DNA of 14,195 bases from Thioglobus_C sp964448305 (lineage in GTDB: Bacteria; Pseudomonadota; Gammaproteobacteria; PS1; Pseudothioglobaceae): the NCBI GenBank assembly GCA_964448305.1, contig CAYUWB010000028.1:1-14195 (forward strand), written 5' to 3'. The position numbers and the translations under genes are program-made. Below are positions 1 to 6,969 of this stretch, in pieces. Positions within the stretch are counted from its first letter, which is position 1. Each line of letters begins with the position of its first letter. The notes beneath the pieces were generated by a model. That model ran no database searches and had not been told where the DNA came from. It saw only the letters and a program-made list of their open reading frames with translations.

Positions 1-1742
1 TTGGTTTTTAGTTTTTCAACCAGTGGGTGGGTTGGGTTAATTTCAAGAATTGGCTTAGTTTCAGGTACATCTTGACCAAGTGAAGCCATAATTCTTTCCA
101 TGTTGCCACCCATCTCATTTTCATCAGCAACCAAACAAGAAGGGGACTCGCTCAGGCGATTAGAAATTTTCACTTCTTTCACTTGCGCTTCAAGAATTTT
201 TTGCATTTCTGCTAATGTCTTTTTAAAGCCTTTAGCGGTTTTTTCCTTCTCTTTCTTTTCTTCTTTTGAGTCCAAATCTTCTAAATCGCCTTTAGCAATT
301 GATTTAAGATTTTTGCCTTCAAATTCGGTAAAGTTATTCACCATCCACTCATCAACACGGTCAGATAAAAGCAATACTTCAATGTCTTTTTGCTTGAATA
401 TTTCTAAGTGTGGAGAGCCTTTAGCGGCTGCATAAGTCTCAGCAGTAACGTAGTAAATATCTTTTTGATCTTTACCCATACGCTCGATATAGTCAGCCAG
501 TGATACGGTTTGATCTTCACCTTCAGATTTAGTGGTTGCGAAACGAAGTAGACCGGCAATTTTGTCTTTATTGCTATGATCTTCAACCACACCTTCTTTC
601 ATTACCATGCCGAATTCTTTCCAGAAAGTTGCATATTTTTCTGGCTTGTTTTTGGCCATTTTCTCTAATTCTTTTAGGATGCGACTAACCGAGGCTTTGC
701 GAATGGTGTCAACCACTTTATTGCCTTGCAAAATTTCACGAGAGACGTTTAATGACAAATCAGCTGTATCGATGACACCCTTAACAAAACGCATATACAT
801 TGGCATAAGCTCTTCGTTGTCTTCCATGATGAACACACGCTTAGCATAAAGTTTAATACCACCTTTGCGCTTTGGCTCCCACATGTCAAATGGTGCTTTA
901 GAAGGGATATAAAGCAGAGAAGTGTAATCTAATTTACCCTCAACACGATTATGCATCTGAGTGAGTGGCGCTTCAAAATCGAATGTTAATGATTTGTAGA
1001 ATTCATCATAATCCTCTTGTTTAAGTTCTTTTTTATCTTGCGTCCAAAAAGCGTTGGCTTTGTTTACAGTTTCATATTCAATCGTATCGTCATCTTCTTC
1101 AGAAGCTTTAATCATCATGATAGGTACGGTGATATGATCTGAGTATTTTGAGATAATGCCACGCAGACGATAATCATCTAAAAACTCTTTTTCATCCTCT
1201 TTAATGTGCAGTGTAATCGTGGTACCAAAATCTTCCACCGTGGTGGTTTCTAGCGAGTAGTCACCTTTACCCTCTGACGACCAAACGGTACCGTTAGCTT
1301 TATCATCGCCGGCTTTACGCGTGGTTAGTGTTACTTCATCAGCCACAATGAAAGCTGAATAAAATCCCACACCAAACTGACCAATAAGGTTGGAATCTTC
1401 AGCTTGTTTTTCATCAAGATTTTGCAGGAATTTTTTGGTACCAGAGTTAGCAATGGTACCAATGTTTTCCATGACTTCGTCTTGTGTCATGCCAATACCA
1501 TTATCGCTAATGGTGATAGTGCCAGCATCTTTATCTACATCTACATGGATTGTTAATGCTTCTTTACCCTCAACTAGGGCATCATTTGATAGCGATTCAA
1601 ACTTAAGCTTATCAACGGCATCTGAGGCATTTGAGACCAATTCTCTTAAAAATATTTCTTTGTTAGAGTACAAAGAGTGAATCATTAAATGTAGAAGTTG
1701 AGAGACCTCAGTTTGAAAAGCATGGGTTTGTTTTGTCGCCAT
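1..1742 (-). CDS. htpG: Chaperone protein HtpG (Hsp90), C-terminus cut by the window edge
   Basis: Cytosolic ATP-dependent Hsp90 chaperone that helps late folding and protects proteins under stress. The start ATG is at 1742-1740, with an AGGA Shine-Dalgarno at 1754-1751; about 580 codons lie in the window, against roughly 620-640 for the family, so only the last few dozen residues are missing. The N-terminal GHKL ATPase domain is intact: FLRELVSNASDA with catalytic Glu34 and Asn38, DNGIGM with Asp80, and the GQFGVGFYSAF glycine loop near 121-131. The middle domain follows (FDMWEPKRKGGIKLYAKR, then SLNVSRE), then a charged Lys/Glu-rich stretch typical of the family, and the start of the C-terminal dimerisation domain. 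I translated the frame along its length and saw no frameshift. It is divergent from xerC and probably heat-inducible from the promoter at 1777-1802. Confidence 0.97.
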   Translation of the reverse strand, partial: MATKQTHAFQTEVSQLLHLMIHSLYSNKEIFLRELVSNASDAVDKLKFESLSNDALVEGKEALTIHVDVDKDAGTITISDNGIGMTQDEVMENIGTIANSGTKKFLQNLDEKQAEDSNLIGQFGVGFYSAFIVADEVTLTTRKAGDDKANGTVWSSEGKGDYSLETTTVEDFGTTITLHIKEDEKEFLDDYRLRGIISKYSDHITVPIMMIKASEEDDDTIEYETVNKANAFWTQDKKELKQEDYDEFYKSLTFDFEAPLTQMHNRVEGKLDYTSLLYIPSKAPFDMWEPKRKGGIKLYAKRVFIMEDNEELMPMYMRFVKGVIDTADLSLNVSREILQGNKVVDTIRKASVSRILKELEKMAKNKPEKYATFWKEFGMVMKEGVVEDHSNKDKIAGLLRFATTKSEGEDQTVSLADYIERMGKDQKDIYYVTAETYAAAKGSPHLEIFKQKDIEVLLLSDRVDEWMVNNFTEFEGKNLKSIAKGDLEDLDSKEEKKEKEKTAKGFKKTLAEMQKILEAQVKEVKISNRLSESPSCLVADENEMGGNMERIMASLGQDVPETKPILEINPTHPLVEKLKT

Positions 1743-1776
1743 TTGTTTATTCCTGTTTTGTGCGTAAAATACATTG

Positions 1777-1802
1777 ATATGGGCGAAGTTATAAAATTCA
1801 AG
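1777..1802 (-). promoter_or_regulatory. Candidate sigma-32 heat-shock promoter of htpG
   Basis: On the minus strand CTTGAAT (1802-1796) is followed after 11 bp by GCCCATAT (1784-1777). The sigma-32 consensus is CTTGAAA, a spacer of about 11-16 bp, then CCCCATNT, so this matches 6 of 7 and 7 of 8 positions with a spacer at the short end. Transcription would start near 1770, giving a leader of about 28 nt with AGGA at 1754-1751. The neighbouring gene is a heat-shock chaperone, which supports the call. The first base of the -35 box is also the G of the xerC GTG start codon. Confidence 0.7.
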
Positions 1803-2680
1803 TGAAAACTCAAATTACACAATTTATGTTGTATTTACGTATAGAGCGCCACTATGCGTTAAATACTCAGCAAGCCTATCAGCGTGATTTACAACAATTG
1901 TTAAGCTTTGCAAGTCAACAAGGTGTTAACAGTTGGATTGATTTAACCAGTGAGCACCTGAATTTATTGGTGATGAAGATGCGCCACGCCAATAGTAGCG
2001 GCCGTACCATTCGTCGCCATCTATCTTCTATTCGTGGATTTTTAGCCTATCTTGTTAATCAAAGTTATTTGCCAAGTAACTGTGCATTGGGATTACAAGT
2101 ACCAAAGATTAATCAAACCTTACCTAAAACATTAGACTACGATCAATTAACACTCATGCTTAACCCAAGGTCTAAATCACTCTCAGAGCTTCGTGATGTG
2201 GCTATTATTGAGGTGATTTATTCATGCGGGCTTCGCGTATCAGAATTAGTCAATCTCAATATGAATGATATAGACTCTGAACAGGGTTTTTTGAAAATCA
2301 TGGGCAAGGGTAGCAAGATGCGCCATACGCCGTTGGGTGAATCTGCTCAAAAGGCAATTAGTCGCTATTTAAAGAAGCTTGACATTACACAAGGTGCCTT
2401 ATTCTTAAACAATCGACAAGCAAGGATTAGTGTTAGATCCATACAAGAGATGATCAAAAAGCGTGCACTTGAAGTTGGTATTAAAATTAGCGTACACCCA
2501 CACATGTTGCGCCATGCTGCAGCAACACATTTTTTGCAATCAAGTCATGATCTTCGCTCTGTACAAGAATTTTTAGGTCACGAAAGCATTAAGTCAACTC
2601 AGGTGTATACACACTTAGATTTTTTAGAGTTGTCTAAAGTTTATGATCAGTGCCATCCAAGAGCAAAGAAAACAACATGA
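1802..2680 (+). CDS. xerC: Tyrosine recombinase XerC
   Basis: Site-specific recombinase that, with XerD and FtsK, resolves chromosome dimers at dif. It has 292 residues, close to the usual 298. The N-terminal SAM-like DNA-binding domain spans about 1-100 and the catalytic domain about 110-285. The catalytic set is present: Arg145 in CGLRVSEL, the Lys of GKGSK (168-172), His234 and Arg237 in HPHMLRH, His260 in LGH, and nucleophile Tyr269 in VYTHLD. The C-terminal tail, DLRSVQEFLGH followed by HPRAKK, resembles XerC more than XerD. The GTG start at 1802 is chosen because it aligns with the normal N-terminus and an in-frame TGA lies just upstream at 1775; an internal ATG at 1826 would truncate the first helix. 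No Shine-Dalgarno is visible. First gene of the xerC-tsaC-hemF-tusA operon; its stop overlaps the tsaC start by 4 bp. Confidence 0.93.
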   Translation: MKTQITQFMLYLRIERHYALNTQQAYQRDLQQLLSFASQQGVNSWIDLTSEHLNLLVMKMRHANSSGRTIRRHLSSIRGFLAYLVNQSYLPSNCALGLQVPKINQTLPKTLDYDQLTLMLNPRSKSLSELRDVAIIEVIYSCGLRVSELVNLNMNDIDSEQGFLKIMGKGSKMRHTPLGESAQKAISRYLKKLDITQGALFLNNRQARISVRSIQEMIKKRALEVGIKISVHPHMLRHAAATHFLQSSHDLRSVQEFLGHESIKSTQVYTHLDFLELSKVYDQCHPRAKKTT

Positions 2681-3213
2681 ATCATAGAGTAAGATCAGCG
2701 GTGCAGCATTTGAAAGTAGGCGGGGTGATATCTCATCCAACAGACACTATTCAAGGTTTGGCTTGTTTGCCGCATTTTGAGCAAGCTATGCAGCGTATAT
2801 TACAGCTAAAGTATCGCTCTGCCAATAAAGGCATGATTTTATTAGCCAGCGATATTCGCTACTTTTCTGATTATGTAGCAGATGTATCTCAATTGGATAA
2901 AATTAAAACAGGTAGTACGCCGACAACCTATTTGCTTAAAGCCAATCAGTATGCTTCTAAATATTTGACTGGCGGTCTTGATACAATTGCCCTTAGATTA
3001 ACCGATAATCCTTTAATTGTAGAATTGTGTCAAGCAAGCCATAGTGCATTGGTTTCTACTAGTGCAAATACGAGTGGTAAAAATACCGCAACAAGTGTTC
3101 TTGAATTGCATCTTTTTTTTAAACATGAATTAGATTTTATTATCGCGCCACAAAACTATAATAGCCAACCATCACAAATTATTAATTTGCAAACCGGAGA
3201 GCGCCTCAGATGA
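2677..3213 (+). CDS. tsaC: Threonylcarbamoyl-AMP synthase TsaC (YrdC/Sua5 family)
   Basis: Makes threonylcarbamoyl-AMP from threonine, bicarbonate and ATP, the first step of t6A37 modification in ANN-decoding tRNAs. The 178 residues are close to the 190 of E. coli TsaC, so this is the short form without the Sua5 C-terminal domain. Visible landmarks are HPTDTIQGL (20-28), LKYRSANKG (44-52) carrying the Lys/Arg/Lys nucleotide-binding set, LTGGLDTIALRLTDNPL, and the STSANTSG signature. The usual PGPVT segment before the central strand is altered here (STPTT). ATG 2677 is chosen because it forms an ATGA overlap with the xerC stop; an in-frame GTG at 2650 would add nine residues not seen in the family. 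The stop overlaps the hemF ATG by 4 bp, so translation is probably coupled on both sides. A run of eight T (3113-3120) lies in the reading frame. Confidence 0.93.
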   Translation: MNHRVRSAVQHLKVGGVISHPTDTIQGLACLPHFEQAMQRILQLKYRSANKGMILLASDIRYFSDYVADVSQLDKIKTGSTPTTYLLKANQYASKYLTGGLDTIALRLTDNPLIVELCQASHSALVSTSANTSGKNTATSVLELHLFFKHELDFIIAPQNYNSQPSQIINLQTGERLR

Positions 3214-4133
3214 GTGAAAAAACAATGATTGATCAAGTTAAAACTTATTTATTAAGCTTGCAGCAAGATATTTGCAATCAGTTGGAAGCAGTTGATGGCA
3301 AAGCTAGCTTTATTAAGGATGAATGGCAAAAGCCAGATAATAGTGGTAGTGGCATTACACGTGTGCTAACTAATGGCACTGTGTTTGAGCAAGCTGGTGT
3401 CAATTTCTCTATTGTGCATGGTGATAATATGCCTGCTTCAGCCACTCAGCTTAGGCCAGAACTAGCAGGGCGAAGCTTTAGCGCCTTAGGCGTTTCATTG
3501 GTAATTCATCCACTTAATCCTTATGCGCCTACTTCACATGCGAATGTGCGTTTTTTTATTGCTGAAAAAGCAGGGGAAGATCCAATTTGGTGGTTTGGTG
3601 GCGGCTTTGATCTCACGCCTTATTACGGTTTTGATGAAGATGCGATTTTATGGCATCAAACTGCCAAAGATGCTTGTGATTCATTTGGCGAAGAAGTGTA
3701 TCCAAAATACAAAAAATGGTGTGATGATTATTTTTATATGAAGCACCGTGATGAACAGCGTGGTATTGGTGGTTTGTTTTTTGATGATTTAAACGAAGGT
3801 GGATTTGATCGGTGTTTTGCTTTTATGCAGAGTGTGGGTAACAGCTATATTAAGGCCTATCGACCTATTATTGAGCGTCGTAAAGACACGCCATTTGCTG
3901 ATCATGAAAGGCAGTTCCAATTGTATCGTCGTGGTCGTTATGTTGAGTTTAATTTAGTTTATGATCGTGGTACTTTATTTGGTCTACAAACTGGTGGCCG
4001 TACTGAGTCTATTTTGATGTCACTACCGCCATTAGTGCGTTGGGAATATCAGCATACGCCTGAACCTGGAACGCCTGAGGCAAAGTTGTATGAGCGTTAT
4101 ATCAAACCGCAAGATTGGTTGGGGCTTGAATAG
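3210..4133 (+). CDS. hemF: Oxygen-dependent coproporphyrinogen-III oxidase HemF
   Basis: Cytosolic enzyme that uses O2 to decarboxylate two propionates of coproporphyrinogen III, giving protoporphyrinogen IX in haem synthesis. It has 307 residues, against 299 in E. coli. Family signatures run the whole length: GDNMPASATQ near 71-80, WWFGGGFDLTPYY (127-139), HRDEQRGIGGLFFDD (179-193), YRRGRYVEFNLVYDRGT (239-255) and GGRTESILMSLPP (262-274). His100, His110, His149 and His179 correspond to the conserved histidines ascribed to metal binding. The start at 3210 has GGAGA at 3196-3200 and overlaps the tsaC stop as ATGA. The aerobic enzyme suggests haem is made under oxic or microoxic conditions; whether the oxygen-independent HemN is also present cannot be seen here. 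The tusA gene starts 5 bp after its stop. Confidence 0.98.
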   Translation: MSEKTMIDQVKTYLLSLQQDICNQLEAVDGKASFIKDEWQKPDNSGSGITRVLTNGTVFEQAGVNFSIVHGDNMPASATQLRPELAGRSFSALGVSLVIHPLNPYAPTSHANVRFFIAEKAGEDPIWWFGGGFDLTPYYGFDEDAILWHQTAKDACDSFGEEVYPKYKKWCDDYFYMKHRDEQRGIGGLFFDDLNEGGFDRCFAFMQSVGNSYIKAYRPIIERRKDTPFADHERQFQLYRRGRYVEFNLVYDRGTLFGLQTGGRTESILMSLPPLVRWEYQHTPEPGTPEAKLYERYIKPQDWLGLE

Positions 4134-4138
4134 TAGAT

Positions 4139-4363
4139 ATGAAACATAATATTGACGCTAAACGTCTACTTTGCCCTATGCCGGTGATACGTTTAGGTGA
4201 GATGATTGATATCGTTAATACTGGCGACACCATTGAAATGCTAGCGACTGACCCAGGTGTTCTACATGACATACCTGCTTGGTGCAAGGTACATGGACAT
4301 AAGGTGATTAAAATTGATGAAAAAACCGATGAGATTACTCTAATTGTTGAGAAAATAGGGTAG
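4139..4363 (+). CDS. tusA: TusA-family sulfurtransferase (SirA-like small protein)
   Basis: A 74-residue sulfur-carrier protein of the TusA/YhhP family. Family members accept persulfide sulfur on a cysteine and pass it on, for example to 2-thiouridine tRNA modification or, in sulfur oxidisers, to sulfur-oxidation enzymes. The signature CPMP with active Cys12 (LLCPMPVIR) is intact. The protein then has the family pattern GDTIEMLATDPGVLHDIPAWC, with a second cysteine at 49 where E. coli TusA also has one, and ends IVEKIG. The start at 4139 lies 5 bp after the hemF stop with no clear Shine-Dalgarno, so translation may depend on hemF. It is the last gene of the operon and is followed by a weak terminator. 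The sequence alone cannot tell which acceptor it serves, so the exact symbol is less certain than the family. Confidence 0.86.
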   Translation: MKHNIDAKRLLCPMPVIRLGEMIDIVNTGDTIEMLATDPGVLHDIPAWCKVHGHKVIKIDEKTDEITLIVEKIG

Positions 4364-4372
4364 AATAACTCG

Positions 4373-4400
4373 CTGTTTTTATTGTAAATAACAGTTTTTT
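4373..4400 (+). terminator. Weak AT-rich intrinsic terminator after tusA
   Basis: The 22-nt segment at 4373-4394 folds into a hairpin: CTGTT pairs with AACAG and TTTA with TAAA, with one bulged T and a TTG loop. It is followed directly by six T (4395-4400). The stem is AT-rich and therefore weak, but its position 10 nt after the tusA stop and the T tract fit a terminator closing the xerC-tusA operon. Confidence 0.45.
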
Positions 4401-4453
4401 ATAATATAACAATAAAACCAACAAGAATTATGCTTGCAACGGCGCAGGCTGTT

Positions 4454-4468
4454 TGACAAAGATTGTCA
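4454..4468. repeat. Perfect short palindrome upstream of glnA (possible operator or leader hairpin)
   Basis: TGACAA-AGA-TTGTCA is a perfect 6-3-6 inverted repeat ending 32 bp before the glnA start. It sits just where a repressor or activator site, or a small leader hairpin, would be expected. TTGACA, a perfect -35 hexamer, overlaps its left arm (4453-4458), but only a poor -10 follows at 15-16 bp. It does not resemble the NtrC site (TGCACC-N5-GGTGCA). The function is unknown. Confidence 0.4.
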
Positions 4469-4500
4469 GCAAATTAAATAGTTAAAAAATAGGAGAAGAT

Positions 4501-5913
4501 ATGTCTGCTAAAGATGTAATGAAGATGATGAAGGACAACGAAGTTAAATTCGTTGATTTCCGTTTTACTGATACTAAAGGTAAAGAGCAACACGTGAGTG
4601 TTCCAGCCCACACAGTTAATGCTGAAAAATTTGAAGCCGGTCAAATGTTTGATGGCTCTTCAATCGCTGGTTGGAAAGATATTAACGAATCTGACATGAT
4701 TTTACAACCAGACTTAGATGCGTGTGTTATGGATCCATTCACTCAAGAATCCACACTAATCGTACGTTGTGATATTATTGAGCCGACAGATATGAAGGGT
4801 TATGAAAAAGATCCTCGTTCTATTGCTAAGCGTGCTGAAGCATACATGCAAGAACAAAATATTGGCGATACTGCCTATTTTGGTAACGAGCCAGAATTTT
4901 TTGTATTTGACCAAGTTAAATATGACAACACCATGGGCTCATGTAGCTACTCAGTACATTCTGAAGAAGCAGCTTGGGAAAGTGGTAGTGATTTTGATGG
5001 TGGCAACACTGGTCACCGTCCGGGCGTTAAAGGGGGTTACTTCCCAGTTCCTCCTGTAGATTCATTACATGATCTACGTGCTGAAATGTGTCTTGCAATC
5101 GAAGAAATGGGTGTTACTACTGAGGTTCACCATCATGAAGTTGGTACAGCTGGTCAGTGTGAAATTGGCGCTTTATACAATACATTGGTTAAAAAAGGAG
5201 ACGAGACTCAAATCCTAAAATATTGTATTCAGAATGTAGCACATGCATACGGTAAAACTGCAACATTTATGCCTAAGCCTATCGTTGGTGACAACGGTAA
5301 TGGAATGCACGTTCACCAGTCAATTGCTAAAGACGGTGTAAACTTGTTCTATGAAGAGGGTGCTTACGGAAACTTAAGTGAGTTAGCGCTACACTATGTA
5401 GGCGGTATTATTAAGCACGCTAGAGCGTTAAATGCATTTTGTAATGCTTCAACTAACTCATACAAGCGTTTAGTTCCAGGTTTTGAAGCGCCAGAGATCT
5501 TACAATATTCAGCTAAAAACCGTTCTGCTGCGATTCGTGTTCCTTTTGAGTCAAACCCTAAGGGTACGCGTGTTGAGGTTCGATTCCCTGATCCAACTGC
5601 TAACCCATATTTGGCATTCTCAGCGATGTTAATGGCCGGCCTTGATGGTATTAAGAATAAAATTGATCCAGGTAAGCCTGCTACAGAAGATTTGTACGAA
5701 TTATCAGAAGCTGATAAGGCGAAGATTCCTACAGTGGCATCTTCACTTGATCAAGCACTAGAAGCTCTTGATGCAGACCGTGAGTTTTTAACTGCTGGTG
5801 GTGTATTTACAGATGACATGATTGATTCATACATTGATCTGAAGATGGAAGAGGTAACTGCACTTCGTTGTGCAACTCACCCAGTTGAATACGAAATGTA
5901 TTACAGCTTGTAA
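4501..5913 (+). CDS. glnA: Glutamine synthetase, type I (GlnA)
   Basis: ATP-dependent condensation of glutamate and ammonia to glutamine; a dodecamer in the cytosol and the main entry point of ammonium nitrogen. The 470 residues match the class I-beta length. Visible motifs are the N-terminal FDGSSIAGW (50-58), the metal ligands of FGNEPEFF (127-134), HHEVGTAGQCEIG (211-223), NGNGMHVHQS (265-274), and the substrate segments LVPGFEAPE (324-332) and KNRSAAIRVP (339-348). Tyr399 in DLYELS corresponds to the adenylylated Tyr of E. coli (NLYDLP), so control by adenylyltransferase GlnE and PII is expected. An AGGAG Shine-Dalgarno at 4491-4495 fixes the start. The gene stands alone between two terminators; glnL and glnG do not follow. 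I found no sigma-54 (GG-N10-GC) promoter in the 137-bp upstream region. Confidence 0.98.
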   Translation: MSAKDVMKMMKDNEVKFVDFRFTDTKGKEQHVSVPAHTVNAEKFEAGQMFDGSSIAGWKDINESDMILQPDLDACVMDPFTQESTLIVRCDIIEPTDMKGYEKDPRSIAKRAEAYMQEQNIGDTAYFGNEPEFFVFDQVKYDNTMGSCSYSVHSEEAAWESGSDFDGGNTGHRPGVKGGYFPVPPVDSLHDLRAEMCLAIEEMGVTTEVHHHEVGTAGQCEIGALYNTLVKKGDETQILKYCIQNVAHAYGKTATFMPKPIVGDNGNGMHVHQSIAKDGVNLFYEEGAYGNLSELALHYVGGIIKHARALNAFCNASTNSYKRLVPGFEAPEILQYSAKNRSAAIRVPFESNPKGTRVEVRFPDPTANPYLAFSAMLMAGLDGIKNKIDPGKPATEDLYELSEADKAKIPTVASSLDQALEALDADREFLTAGGVFTDDMIDSYIDLKMEEVTALRCATHPVEYEMYYSL

Positions 5914-5932
5914 TATTTAACTTCGTGTTACA

Positions 5933-5964
5933 AAAAAAAGCCGTGCAAATGCACGGCTTTTTTT
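5933..5964 (+). terminator. Strong intrinsic terminator of glnA
   Basis: GCCGTGC (5940-5946) pairs perfectly with GCACGGC (5951-5957) around an AAAT loop. Seven A precede the stem (5933-5939) and seven T follow it (5958-5964), so the A and T tracts extend the stem and could work in either direction. It starts about 20 nt after the glnA stop and isolates glnA from bioB. Confidence 0.95.
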
Positions 5965-6009
5965 ATGTCTAAAGCGTAAAATAACCTTCAAAATTCTATA
6001 TTGATAATT

Positions 6010-6969
6010 ATGACAGTACTTAGAAACGATTGGACGATTCAAGAGGTTGAAGATTTATTTGCACTGCCTTTTAACGATTTGTTATTTCAGGCACATAGCA
6101 TTCATCGTCAAAATTTCGATCCAAATTATGTTCAAGTGAGTTCTTTACTGAATATTAAAACGGGCGCCTGCCCAGAGGATTGCTCATATTGTTCACAGAG
6201 TTCTAAGTATGACACAGGTCTTGAGCGTGAAAAACTCATGGAGATTGATTTGGTTTTAGAGCAAGCTAAAGAAGCACAAGATAAAGGCGCTACTCGTTTT
6301 TGTATGGGCGCTGCTTGGCGTAATCCTACAGATAAAAGCCTGGATAAAGTAATCCCGATGATTCAAGGTGTTAAGGCGATGGGTATGGAGACCTGTGTGA
6401 CTTTGGGTATGTTGACTCAAGAGCAGGCATTTACTTTGAAAGAGGCAGGTCTAGATTATTACAATCATAACCTTGACACTTCTGAAGAAAATTATAGCAA
6501 TGTTATAACCACTCGCACTTTTCAAGACCGTCTTGATACGCTTGAATCTGTGCAAAATGCTAATATCAATGTTTGTAGTGGCGGTATCTTAGGTTTGGGT
6601 GAAAAACAGACCGACAGAGCCTCTATGCTAAGATCTTTGGCAAATTTAGAGCAGCATCCTGATAGCGTACCTCTTAATCTGTTGGTGCCAATTCCAGGTA
6701 CACCTTTTGAGAAGGTTGAGCCACCATCTGAAAGTGAATTTATTCGTACCATTGCTGTCGCTCGTATTATGATGCCAAAATCAGTGGTGCGTTTGTCGGC
6801 AGGTCGCACTGAAATGGGTGAAGCGATGCAGGCTATGTGTTTCTTTGCAGGTGCTAATTCTATTTTTTATGGTGAGCAGTTGTTAACAACAGACAATCCA
6901 GATACCAATACCGATCAAGAATTATTCACTAAATTAGGCATCAACCAAGCTCAAGCAAGTAGTCACTAA
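6010..6969 (+). CDS. bioB: Biotin synthase BioB
   Basis: Radical-SAM enzyme that inserts sulfur into dethiobiotin, the last step of biotin synthesis. From ATG 6010 it has 319 residues; E. coli BioB has 346, and this protein lacks the last 20 or so variable residues. The [4Fe-4S]/SAM motif is CPEDCSYC with Cys54, Cys58 and Cys61. The sacrificial [2Fe-2S] cluster ligands Cys98 (TRFCMGAAW), Cys129, Cys189 (VCSGGILGLGE) and Arg261 (VRLSAGR) are all present, as are YYNHNLDTS and AGANSIFYGE. An in-frame TTG at 6001 would add three residues; ATG 6010 fits the family better, and neither has a Shine-Dalgarno. No other bio gene is adjacent. The 3' end overlaps the convergent murG by 29 bp and no terminator is visible between them. 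Confidence 0.97.
   Translation: MTVLRNDWTIQEVEDLFALPFNDLLFQAHSIHRQNFDPNYVQVSSLLNIKTGACPEDCSYCSQSSKYDTGLEREKLMEIDLVLEQAKEAQDKGATRFCMGAAWRNPTDKSLDKVIPMIQGVKAMGMETCVTLGMLTQEQAFTLKEAGLDYYNHNLDTSEENYSNVITTRTFQDRLDTLESVQNANINVCSGGILGLGEKQTDRASMLRSLANLEQHPDSVPLNLLVPIPGTPFEKVEPPSESEFIRTIAVARIMMPKSVVRLSAGRTEMGEAMQAMCFFAGANSIFYGEQLLTTDNPDTNTDQELFTKLGINQAQASSH

Noticed and set aside
1790..1795. TATAAA as the -10 box of xerC
   Set aside because: No acceptable -35 lies 16-18 bp upstream and the transcript would begin at the start codon itself; too weak to list as a feature.
1802..2680. Tyrosine recombinase as an integrase of a mobile element
   Set aside because: Length, C-terminal tail and operon context are those of housekeeping XerC; no att repeats, excisionase or foreign genes are nearby.
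3113..3120. Run of eight T inside tsaC as a phase-variable tract
   Set aside because: The frame is intact through it, the gene is normally essential or important, and such runs are expected in AT-rich DNA.
4400..4405. TATAAT as the -10 of a glnA promoter
   Set aside because: The hexamer is perfect, but the sequence 17-18 bp upstream (TTTTAT/TTTTTA) is a poor -35 and it lies in the T tract of the presumed tusA terminator; AT-rich DNA makes chance matches likely.
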